From the NCBI GenBank assembly GCA_002796025.1, contig PCVQ01000063.1:1-21212 (forward strand): DNA of 21,212 nt, given 5' to 3'. How positions within the stretch are numbered: position 1 is the stretch's first letter; every line of letters begins with the position of its first letter. Below, piece after piece: positions 14,852-21,212 of the stretch. Made by a program: the position numbers and the translations under genes. The notes under the pieces were generated by a model, which did no database searches, was not told where the DNA came from, and saw nothing but the letters and a program-made list of their open reading frames with translations. Source of the stretch: Candidatus Peregrinibacteria bacterium CG11_big_fil_rev_8_21_14_0_20_46_8. Its GTDB lineage: Bacteria; Patescibacteriota; Gracilibacteria; UBA1369; UM-FILTER-53-11.

Positions 14852-15409
14852 ATGGGAAATGAAGATGGCTCAAAAAAGGGTACTGAAGCGCCAGAAGCTT
14901 TTGCTGGAGGGTCTCAAGTTGAGGAGGAAATTGCACGGGATAATTTTGTTCCACTGGGTGTTGAGGTGCCAGAGACACTTACGGCTGGGTATGTTCGGCA
15001 CAATGTTGCTAGTATAGTGTCACCTCTTATTTCAGTTGAAGATTTTTTGTTTGAGGGAGAAGAAGCAGCGGAAGTTTGGAAGGACATCAGTCAAGTTAGT
15101 GTTCGCGGATTACAATTTGCAAATCATATTAAACTGCGTTTTGCTGACGATTTAAAAAGTGATTTTGGAGAGGAAGAAAAAACTTGGATAACAGCATTCC
15201 GGCTCTTTCTTGGGCGCCTTATTCTTTGTCTGGAACGAATAAGCAAAATAGTTCCAAGCAGTGATAATGCCGCAGAACATTATCTAGCGGAGAAAGCAAA
15301 GCTAGTAACTTGGTTTCGCGAATTTGAATCGGAGTTGCGTCTAGCGGATATAGCAGAACAATACAGAAACCAGGCACGTGATCAGCTAGACCGTGAAGAT
15401 GAAGATTAA
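14852..15409 (+). CDS. Orphan hypothetical protein, acidic
   Basis: I do not recognise this 185-aa protein. It starts MGNEDGSKKGTEAPEAFAGG, a polar and probably disordered leader. From about residue 50 it is predicted largely helical, with hydrophobic stretches such as WITAFRLFLGRLILCLERI that are too amphipathic for a clear membrane helix. It ends in a charged tail (DQLDREDED). No signal peptide is visible and it is likely cytoplasmic. Arginine codons are mostly CGN, like the core genes. It is divergent from frdA across a 93-bp gap. Its TAA stop overlaps the stop of the convergent 333-aa surface protein by sharing TTAA at 15406-15409. The candidate promoter directly upstream supports it as a real gene. 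Confidence 0.65.
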   Translation: MGNEDGSKKGTEAPEAFAGGSQVEEEIARDNFVPLGVEVPETLTAGYVRHNVASIVSPLISVEDFLFEGEEAAEVWKDISQVSVRGLQFANHIKLRFADDLKSDFGEEEKTWITAFRLFLGRLILCLERISKIVPSSDNAAEHYLAEKAKLVTWFREFESELRLADIAEQYRNQARDQLDREDED

Positions 15410-16407
15410 GACTTCCTCCGTCTCCGCAAATACCATGCCGCGGCAAATGAGAGCGGATAGAGCGCAAGGCCCGGTCCGGTTTCGCCTTGGATAATTGCGC
15501 TGGTAAAATTTTCTGTAGTCTGCACTTCTGGAATCGGTGTTTCAGCAACTGGCGGCTCCACAACAGGTTCCTCTGCCAGCGGTTCTTCAACAATCGGAGA
15601 TTCGATGAGGAGATCATCTTCTAATGGAATATCAACGGCTGGCGGATCTAGCTGAAATTCCTCAGCTACAACCGGATCATCAACTGCCGCAGTTTCATTC
15701 GCCGCAGTTTCATTCGCCGCAAGCGCGAGTTCTTCTTCGGTCAGATCGTAGAAGACATCTGTCGAACCTTGTCCCATAATACCTTCAAAGCGTTTGAGCA
15801 ATTGTTCAATGGTCAGAATAAGATCAGTTGAATCCGGACGTTCGAATGCGAGCTCCAGATCTGCATCCAGTTCGACAAGCTGCATGAGTACGTTTTGAAT
15901 TTCTTCATTTAAGCGGTCGATTTCTTCTGGTTCGGTTGCTTCGGTAAAGAGAAATATTAATTCATCGAATTCCGCCAAGAGCTCCTCCTCGGTTGCCTCA
16001 GGTTCTTGCTCTGCAGGACTCGTTTCGGATGCAAGCTGTATACGCAAACTTGCGAGTTGTGCATTGAGAATTCTGCGTTCTGTCGGATCGCTTGTGCTTG
16101 CAAGTTGTGCTTCCAGTTCTGCAATTTGGCTTTCAAGAGTGTTGTCGGATTGCGCAATTCGGACGCTCTCACTTGTGAGCAGACTTGTTTGTCCTGCGTG
16201 TCCTAGGTTTGCGTCAATTACCGCCGGTTTGAATGGCAGCGACCCTTTATACAAAGTAGTGCGTGTATTCATGAGATAAAAAACCGCACCACCCAAAACG
16301 GCAATGGCAATAATTGCGCCTATAATATAGGGCCGCTTGCTTGGCTTTGCTGGCATATTGGGCATTTGCGGAGTTTGGCCTGGTTGTTGGTTTTGTATGT
16401 TTTCCAT
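15406..16407 (-). CDS. Surface protein: N-terminal membrane anchor, coiled coil, acidic-proline region, TGPG sorting-like C-terminus
   Basis: This 333-aa protein has a polar, Pro/Gln-rich cytoplasmic leader (1-27), one membrane helix (about 28-46) and then LYKGSLPF, the juxtamembrane motif also found in the next two surface proteins. Residues about 85-215 are Glu- and Leu-rich and heptad-like (LESQIAELEAQLAS, RRILNAQLASLRIQLAS), so a coiled coil is likely. Residues about 230-300 are an acidic Pro/Val/Glu spacer with repeats such as EEPLAEEPVVEPPVAE, like a wall-spanning stalk. The C-terminus is TGPG (310-313), a hydrophobic helix and RRRRKS, an LPXTG-like tripartite layout without the LP. A near-consensus promoter lies upstream. 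The stop is shared through TTAA with the convergent gene. Function unknown, and a structural cell-surface role is likely. Confidence 0.8.
   Translation of the reverse strand: MENIQNQQPGQTPQMPNMPAKPSKRPYIIGAIIAIAVLGGAVFYLMNTRTTLYKGSLPFKPAVIDANLGHAGQTSLLTSESVRIAQSDNTLESQIAELEAQLASTSDPTERRILNAQLASLRIQLASETSPAEQEPEATEEELLAEFDELIFLFTEATEPEEIDRLNEEIQNVLMQLVELDADLELAFERPDSTDLILTIEQLLKRFEGIMGQGSTDVFYDLTEEELALAANETAANETAAVDDPVVAEEFQLDPPAVDIPLEDDLLIESPIVEEPLAEEPVVEPPVAETPIPEVQTTENFTSAIIQGETGPGLALYPLSFAAAWYLRRRRKS
15686..15715. repeat. Perfect 2 x 15-bp tandem repeat inside the 333-aa protein gene
   Basis: The unit GCCGCAGTTTCATTC occurs twice in a row with a partial third copy following. In the encoded minus-strand protein it gives a duplicated NETAA segment at the junction between the helical part and the acidic-proline stalk. 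It may vary in copy number by slippage. Confidence 0.85.
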
Positions 16408-16429
16408 ATTTTTATTTTTACTTCTTTCT

Positions 16430-16459
16430 ATTATAGCATATATTTAAAATTTATGTCAA
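16430..16459 (-). promoter_or_regulatory. Near-consensus sigma-70 promoter of the 333-aa surface protein gene
   Basis: On the minus strand a perfect TTGACA (16459-16454) is followed after 18 bp by a perfect TATAAT (16435-16430). The TATAAT is preceded by TGC, giving an extended -10. The spacer is AT rich. The ATG of the surface protein (16407) lies 22 bases beyond the -10, giving a short leader with only a weak purine-rich AGAAAGAAG. This is the strongest promoter in the window and suggests high expression. Confidence 0.9.
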
Positions 16460-16475
16460 CTTTTTCGGGCTACAG

Positions 16476-16503
16476 AAAGAGACGGTTTTAAGGCCGTCTC
16501 TTT
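16476..16503 (-). terminator. Hairpin terminator after the 1272-aa surface protein gene
   Basis: AAAGAGACGG (16476-16485) and CCGTCTCTTT (16494-16503) form a perfect 10-bp stem with an 8-base loop. It lies 5 bp after the TAG stop of the large gene. Read on the minus strand the downstream arm ends in TTTC, a short U tract. The stem separates this gene from the strong promoter of the next one, so the two surface genes are probably separate transcripts. Confidence 0.8.
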
Positions 16504-16508
16504 AATAT

Positions 16509-19500
16509 CTAACTGCGTTTTCGTTTGCGCCACGCAAGATATGCGGCTTGTGCTCCCAATACTCCAAAATATATGCCAATGCCTGGTCCCGTTTGTGAGC
16601 GGTCCGGTACATAAGTAAGACGCTGGCTTTGGTTGAGATTTGGCTGCTGGAATCCTACTGCGGCATTTGTGTTAGTATCCGCTGCCGGCCGGAACGCATT
16701 TGTTGTAAGATTTTGCTGCAGAGCGAGCGCGCTGTTTGCTGTGCGGATGAGCTCGTTAGCTGTTGCAACCGCTTGTTGCTGTGCTGCCACATTTTGACTT
16801 GTGCCGCTTTGTGCACTTCCATTCTGAACACTGCTGCTGCTTTGACCTGTAGATTGTGCCGAGCCGCGCTGTGATGTTGTGCTTGAGGCGGTATCGGTTG
16901 GGGAAGTATTGGTTGTCTTGTTCTCCATAACAATGCGTGCAGCACTGAGAGTTTCATCACATGTTCCGCCAAGTTCAATATATTTTGATTCCCGGCATGG
17001 AATGCACATGCCAGTAAAGCGTTGGCCAGGGCTGTCTGGTCCGGTGTAGGTATAGAGCCCGCGTGACTCGCACGATGTACCGCTGGTGCTGTTTCTCGTT
17101 GTATTATTTGTTGTGCCGCCGCTTGTTCCGGCAACTTGTTGCGTTGGTGTTCCTTCTACTGCAAAGAGTGCGCCGCTGATTGGGAATGGAGTTTCGGCAA
17201 TTCTGCCTTCGCTCAAGATAATATCGCTCTCTGCATTGATGCCGAATGAGAAGCGTCTGCCCGCGTCGTTTGCATCTTGATTAAGAGAGAATCCGATGAG
17301 CAGATCTTGTGTGAGGGATTCCGCGGTAAATATCCAGTTCGTCGTAAATGTTACTGAGCCGTCTGACGACGGAGCGATTTCTGTTGTAAGTTGGGGTTCG
17401 TCGTTGCTTCGGATATTGTCGCGGCGATAGAGCTGGAGTGATTTTATTTTGGAAACATCGAGTGCGTTAGTTGCATTTACGCCGGTCGGACTTATTTTAA
17501 TTTGTGTAATGCGCAGCGGTGCACTTGCACTGAACGTGTAGATGCCGCCAACATATAAATCGTGATCGTTAATTGGAATGATATTATTCGGACCGCTTGG
17601 ATTGTCTTCTGCGGGAGTGATGCGGAGTGTCGTGGTGCTTTGAGATGCCCGAGCTCCAGCGCCTGCCCCAGCAACTTGTGCACCTTCAGTTGCGCGATTC
17701 AGTACAACTGTACATGCAGTGCCGGTACTTGGAGTTGCAGTAACTGTTACTCTGCTTGTTTCATTCAAGCTTGAGACTGTTAAGGTAAAATCACGATCAT
17801 TTTGGGTGTCGGTAACAACATCTTCATTATTTCGATTGTGCACAACACTGATTTGACCGTTAAATGTTGTAGGTTGCGCGACAACACGCAGCGGCAGTTC
17901 GGTCGCGCCGATAGGTATTTCGGTAGGCGTTACGGCAAGTGAGGTACATGCTGTAGCAGATGGTGGTGGAGGGGGAGTACCACCTCCAATTGTCAGCATA
18001 AAGAAATCGCTGCAGTTATTTGTCTCGCTCGATTCTGCTACCGTATTATCCGGATCAATACAAATTCGATATTCATATCTTCCTGCAGTAGTTGGCGTCC
18101 ATGCAAAGCGGGCGGTGTCTGGAACATTTGGGGGAAGAGTGCCGTTGCCGTCATCTACGCGTGCAACTTCTGTTGTTCTGTCGGCTTGGTAAATAGTTAA
18201 ACGTGAAATGCTTTCGGCTGCAGCGCTTCCAATATTTGCCTGCAGTGCTGTGAAAGATAATTCTTGACCGACTAATCCTTCCAGTGGCGGTGTGTTGACC
18301 GTTCGCATCGTAAGATCGGCTTGAGTTCCGGTTTGTACGGTGCGAATTTCGAATGTCCCATTTTGCGGTGTGGCGGTACCGTTTGGATTACTTGCACGAA
18401 TCTCGTAAGTGTAGCTTCCTACGGGAACAAGTGCGCCATTTGTGTCGCGGCCGTCCCATGCAATGTTGAGTTCGCGGACCTCGGTAGTTGTTCGTGTTTC
18501 ACGAATTTCCCGGATAAGGCGCGGTTGTGGAGTTCCTGGCTCGGTAATATTTACCTGCACCGATGCTGTTTGATTAAGTGAGAAGCGGAAGCGTGTTCCT
18601 TCGCCAGGACCAAAGCTCGCCGGATCGGGACCTAAGTCTGTGAGTACTGGTGCGCGGGGTACTTCCTCGCCGCGGCGTGCCGCATCATCTTGGGCAATTC
18701 GACGTTCAATTTCAGCTGCAGGATCATCGGAACCTCCAGCCGTATCGCCAGCTATGCCGACGATAGCAGCATCACCGGCTTGCGCTGTTCCTGTAACCGT
18801 AAAGGTGCCGGTTGCTGTCGCCGGAGTTACATTTTCAACATTCACGGCTGAGGCTGTTAATGCATATGTATATGTTCCGGCTGGTACAATATTATTATTT
18901 GCATCGCGGCCATCCCATACAATGTCATCTACAGGACGGAACAGTCTCGACAGACGCTCTGCTTGAATTTCTCTAATTACAGTTGTGCCTGAAGATATTC
19001 TAATGACGACATTGGCGGTCAGCGGAGTAAATCCCAAACTATGTCGTACTGCAAAGCGAAAAGTTGTTCCTTCTCCTGCTGCTAATTGAGTATTATTTTC
19101 CGGACGAAAAATATCCAGAAATATTGCTCGTGTCGCCGGAGTTTCGGGCGCAGTGTTAATTGTAACAGTACAAGTATTCCCGGCTACCGCAGGTTGTGCT
19201 TCAAAAGTCAGCTGGCTATTTTCGTTTATATCTCCGATTCTTGCCGAGAAAGGATTAGTACCATTTACAACATCACGCGCAACTTCGTTGCCATTGACCG
19301 TATGAGTCCACTGTATACGTCCTGCAAATTCTGCTGGTGTAACAGCAATGCCGAAGTTTGGGCTGCGTGCATCGCGCGGTATCGCAGCCGGAGTAATTGA
19401 TATTCCGGTACACAATGGCGAACGGCTGTTACAACCAAAATTTGGACTTCCTGTATTTGGTTCCCACTGACATTGCGTATCGCTATTGCATTGAGAAAAG

Positions 19501-20327
19501 TCGCCGATCGTTGTACAGCGGTCATTTGGATTTCGTGTAAGGTCAGGTTGCGGAACTGCCGGTGCGCTTCCTAATCCAAAAACCGGTACATTTACGCCCG
19601 TACAATAACTTGGAATGCTGCTTACCCATTTGCAATTTGTATTTGCAGTACACGAATTTTCGAGCGTAATAGTTCGGCAAGCTGGATCGACTTCGACACA
19701 ACTTCCAAGACCCCATTCACAAGTATTTTGTCCTCTACATGCATTTTGATCTAATCCGGTACAACTGTTTGTGGTTCCAGCTTGTGCAGGAGGAGTCTGT
19801 GCTGGCGGCTGTTGTGGAGTGCCTTCACGTGGTGCTACACCAGTATCCGTTGAAAGATCGCACCTATTAAAAAGCGTATTCCATCCGCATAGTTGGCTTT
19901 CTGCAGACTCACATGATGTTCTGTCTGTATTTGTACGGCATGCGAGGCGAAAGGTATGTTGAAATGTATTCCCTGGAAAACAGGCGCCAGTGCCAAATGC
20001 AATTGCTGGATCCCAGTGACAGACATCAGGATTTGCTCCGCACTGTGTTTCATCATAGGTACGACAAATATGTGTACATGAAAAACCGAGACTAAATGGA
20101 TTCGTCCATGCACATGCATCTGAATTAGTCCGGCACTGCGTTTCATTGAATGTGCCGCATTCAAGATTAGAAATTCGCAATGCTTCTTCGGTCGTGCGCG
20201 GTTGCTCAGGTGCTAACTGTCCTTTAAATAAACCGCTATCGCCAGCTGTAAAGTAGGCAACTGTGCCTGCAATCAGCAATACCGTAAGAAAGACCCCGCC
20301 CCATAGTTTTGTTCGTGAGAGATTCAT
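16509..20327 (-). CDS. Large multidomain surface protein (Cys/Trp modules, Ig-like, FlgD-like, CARDB), TGPG sorting-like C-terminus
   Basis: Read from the ATG at 20327 (MNLSRTKLW) this is 1272 aa; the GTG 21 bases upstream overlaps the previous gene. Layout: membrane helix 9-26 then GLFKGQLAP; six Cys modules at 57-299, each with four Cys and a CxW; an Ig-like domain at about 306-390; two FlgD-Ig-like domains carrying WDGRD...PAGTYTY or PVGSYTY (Trp 471 and 624); a CARDB-like domain at about 670-783 (ESSETNNC); a second copy of the first Ig-like domain at 794-872; another beta-rich domain; a small Cys module with YTGPDSPG and GMCIPC at 1086-1123; a Ser/Thr/Gln-rich linker; and TGPG (from 1246), a helix and a basic tail RKRKRS. 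It is probably an adhesin or envelope structural protein. Its start lies 2 bp after the companion gene, so they are co-transcribed. Confidence 0.85.
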   Translation of the reverse strand: MNLSRTKLWGGVFLTVLLIAGTVAYFTAGDSGLFKGQLAPEQPRTTEEALRISNLECGTFNETQCRTNSDACAWTNPFSLGFSCTHICRTYDETQCGANPDVCHWDPAIAFGTGACFPGNTFQHTFRLACRTNTDRTSCESAESQLCGWNTLFNRCDLSTDTGVAPREGTPQQPPAQTPPAQAGTTNSCTGLDQNACRGQNTCEWGLGSCVEVDPACRTITLENSCTANTNCKWVSSIPSYCTGVNVPVFGLGSAPAVPQPDLTRNPNDRCTTIGDFSQCNSDTQCQWEPNTGSPNFGCNSRSPLCTGISITPAAIPRDARSPNFGIAVTPAEFAGRIQWTHTVNGNEVARDVVNGTNPFSARIGDINENSQLTFEAQPAVAGNTCTVTINTAPETPATRAIFLDIFRPENNTQLAAGEGTTFRFAVRHSLGFTPLTANVVIRISSGTTVIREIQAERLSRLFRPVDDIVWDGRDANNNIVPAGTYTYALTASAVNVENVTPATATGTFTVTGTAQAGDAAIVGIAGDTAGGSDDPAAEIERRIAQDDAARRGEEVPRAPVLTDLGPDPASFGPGEGTRFRFSLNQTASVQVNITEPGTPQPRLIREIRETRTTTEVRELNIAWDGRDTNGALVPVGSYTYEIRASNPNGTATPQNGTFEIRTVQTGTQADLTMRTVNTPPLEGLVGQELSFTALQANIGSAAAESISRLTIYQADRTTEVARVDDGNGTLPPNVPDTARFAWTPTTAGRYEYRICIDPDNTVAESSETNNCSDFFMLTIGGGTPPPPPSATACTSLAVTPTEIPIGATELPLRVVAQPTTFNGQISVVHNRNNEDVVTDTQNDRDFTLTVSSLNETSRVTVTATPSTGTACTVVLNRATEGAQVAGAGAGARASQSTTTLRITPAEDNPSGPNNIIPINDHDLYVGGIYTFSASAPLRITQIKISPTGVNATNALDVSKIKSLQLYRRDNIRSNDEPQLTTEIAPSSDGSVTFTTNWIFTAESLTQDLLIGFSLNQDANDAGRRFSFGINAESDIILSEGRIAETPFPISGALFAVEGTPTQQVAGTSGGTTNNTTRNSTSGTSCESRGLYTYTGPDSPGQRFTGMCIPCRESKYIELGGTCDETLSAARIVMENKTTNTSPTDTASSTTSQRGSAQSTGQSSSSVQNGSAQSGTSQNVAAQQQAVATANELIRTANSALALQQNLTTNAFRPAADTNTNAAVGFQQPNLNQSQRLTYVPDRSQTGPGIGIYFGVLGAQAAYLAWRKRKRS

Positions 20328-20329
20328 AT

Positions 20330-21010
20330 TTATTTTGGAGCCGGGCACAGATAGCCGTTAGAGGTAAAAGTTTCGGTATCACATTCAATACACATTCCAT
20401 AGAGCAAACCCGGACGGTCGGGCCCGGTATACATAAATTTGCTCTCTGAGTTGCATGTTGAAGATTCGACTTTAGGTATTGTGATTTTTGGTGGTGCCGT
20501 TGGAGTGACTGCAGGCGCAACTGTTGGTGTAGGTTTTAATCTTTTGACTTGCCCGTAAGAGATTTTTGGAGCCGGGCCTCGGATGATTTTTGCTGCCGGA
20601 ATTTTTTCTTTATTTGATTTGCATCCTGTAAAGCTGCCATTGGTAATGACAGGTGTTTCATCGGCTGGACAGCGTGTAGCAAGGGGCTGTTTGGGGCCAG
20701 CAGCAGGTGGTGGAGATGTACTTGGCGCTGTGGTAAGAATACTCGCACTGCTTGCTGCGCCGCCTTCATCTAGGATTTTTGCCAGGCGCTGTGAATTTGC
20801 CTCTACCACACTGCCGAATGTGCGTGTTGGTGCAGATGGAGTGCGCGCAACTTTTTTAGGCATGCGCGATGCATCTGCCGTGAGTGCAGCAATCGGTTCG
20901 AGCCCTTTATAGTAGGTCCTCTCATTTGCCTTATGTAAGGCGATTGAGCTCGAGGCTACGGTAGTGATGACGAATGCGGCAAGCCACATTCGAAGTCCGG
21001 TATCTTTCAT
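20330..21010 (-). CDS. Companion surface protein with YKG motif and terminal Cys module
   Basis: This 226-aa protein has an N-terminal membrane helix (about 8-25) followed by TYYKGLEP, the same juxtamembrane motif as its two neighbours. The middle is Pro/Ala/Thr-rich and probably unstructured, with a short Cys-bounded piece (RCPADETPVITNGSFTGC). The C-terminus (186-223) is a Cys module with YTGPDRPG, GMCIEC and a final Cys, closely like the one near the end of the 1272-aa protein. It has no TGPG helix, so it would be held only by the N-terminal segment. It is the first gene of the pair with the large protein. I know no named family for it. It may be a partner or assembly factor that recognises the same ligand. 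Confidence 0.75.
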   Translation of the reverse strand: MKDTGLRMWLAAFVITTVASSSIALHKANERTYYKGLEPIAALTADASRMPKKVARTPSAPTRTFGSVVEANSQRLAKILDEGGAASSASILTTAPSTSPPPAAGPKQPLATRCPADETPVITNGSFTGCKSNKEKIPAAKIIRGPAPKISYGQVKRLKPTPTVAPAVTPTAPPKITIPKVESSTCNSESKFMYTGPDRPGLLYGMCIECDTETFTSNGYLCPAPK

Positions 21011-21027
21011 TTTTGTGTTTGTTTTAT

Positions 21028-21033
21028 TTTATA
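21028..21033 (-). promoter_or_regulatory. Candidate -10 box upstream of the 226-aa gene
   Basis: TATAAA (continuing as TATAAAAT) on the minus strand lies 17 bases before the ATG at 21010. No good -35 is seen at the expected distance, because the sequence there belongs to the GC-rich GAGCG-containing element. Confidence 0.4.
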
Positions 21034-21111
21034 GGCTCCGGCTTCCGCTCAGTCGTCGCTAATTTTGCGACTCCTTCGCTCCAGCCTACGCGCTCGCGCC
21101 GTGCGCTCGCA
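21034..21111 (-). repeat. GC-rich extragenic element with four GAGCG motifs
   Basis: The gap between the 226-aa gene and the next gene upstream is unusually GC rich for an intergenic stretch. On the minus strand it contains GAGCG four times (plus-strand CGCTC at 21046, 21077, 21091 and 21104). It also has short inverted repeats, such as GTCGC-TAATTTT-GCGAC and GTGC-GCTC-GCAC. It does not code convincingly. It may be an interspersed extragenic repeat or a structured 3' end of the upstream transcript. Confidence 0.5.
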
Positions 21112-21115
21112 CTTT

Positions 21116-21212
21116 TTAGTAGCCGCCGGTCGCTGCATACGGCAGCACAATTGTTGCGAGCAATCCAATGAGGCCGAGAACTGCTACTGCGGTAACCATG
21201 CGTTTACGTGTT
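21116..21212 (-). CDS. C-terminal end of a protein with a membrane segment (truncated by window edge)
   Basis: The minus-strand frame enters from the right edge and ends at TAA (21116-21118). The visible 31 residues are TRKRMVTAVAVLGLIGLLATIVLPYAATGGY: a basic start, one hydrophobic helix and a short polar end. This could be the last helix of a larger membrane protein, or a very small protein starting at the Met after TRKR. It is in the same direction as the surface-protein genes. No family can be named. Confidence 0.5.
   Translation of the reverse strand, partial: TRKRMVTAVAVLGLIGLLATIVLPYAATGGY

Noticed and set aside
15686..15715. CRISPR-like repeat
   Set aside because: Only two adjacent 15-bp copies without spacers, in frame inside a coding region.
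1..21212. UGA-as-glycine code (as in Gracilibacteria and Absconditabacteria)
   Set aside because: TGA ends the methyltransferase at 5285, the flippase at 6043 and the dehydratase at 2255 in tight ATGA overlaps, and all proteins reach normal family ends under the standard code.
1..21212. tRNA, rRNA, insertion sequence, integrase or toxin-antitoxin genes
   Set aside because: I saw no cloverleaf, transposase or recombinase motifs or terminal inverted repeats.

Overview
The window looks like chromosomal DNA of a bacterium, most likely a member of the Candidate Phyla Radiation (Patescibacteria) or a similarly small-genome lineage. This is an inference from several traits. Bacterial TTGACA/TATAAT-type promoters are present, the standard stop codons TAA, TAG and TGA are all used, and genes are tightly packed with many ATGA overlaps. 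I found almost no Shine-Dalgarno sequences in front of starts. There are orphan genes and large surface proteins with unfamiliar C-terminal sorting signals. No rRNA or other phylogenetic marker is present, so the placement is tentative.

Region 1 (1-10014, minus strand) is one continuous surface-glycan operon read from 10014 down past the left edge. In transcription order it encodes a polyprenyl-phosphate-type GT2 glycosyltransferase, a SAM methyltransferase, a sulfotransferase-like protein, a Wzx-type flippase, a second methyltransferase, a GT4 glycosyltransferase with an extra N-terminal domain, a multi-membrane GT-C (ArnT/PMT-like) transferase, an RmlB/LegB-like nucleotide-sugar dehydratase, a DegT-type sugar aminotransferase and the start of a further protein. 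Neighbouring genes overlap or nearly touch. Together they could make and modify (amino sugar, methyl, perhaps sulfate) a lipid-linked glycan and move it across the membrane.

Region 2 (10104-11740, plus strand) holds a YtxH-like membrane-anchored protein, a stand-alone prephenate-dehydratase-like domain with altered signature motifs, and an orphan acidic protein whose arginine codon use differs from its neighbours.

Region 3 (11696-14758, minus strand) is a complete frdABCD operon in the same order as E. coli: a four-subunit quinol:fumarate reductase with the FAD-binding, catalytic and iron-sulfur residues in place and two small membrane subunits. It would be an unusual respiratory or electron-sink enzyme for a member of the Candidate Phyla Radiation. 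A divergent orphan gene (14852-15409, plus) shares its upstream region, and both start codons sit close enough to candidate -10 boxes for leaderless transcripts.

Region 4 (15406-21212, minus strand) is a surface-protein locus. It has a 333-aa coiled-coil/acidic-proline protein with its own near-consensus promoter, a 1272-aa multidomain adhesin-like protein followed by a hairpin terminator, a 226-aa companion, and the end of one more membrane-segment protein. All three complete proteins share a [YF]KG motif just after the N-terminal membrane segment. Two end in TGPG plus a membrane helix plus a basic tail. Two share a small cysteine module built on YTGPDxPG and GMCIxC. This shared architecture is the best candidate for an undescribed surface or sorting system in the window.
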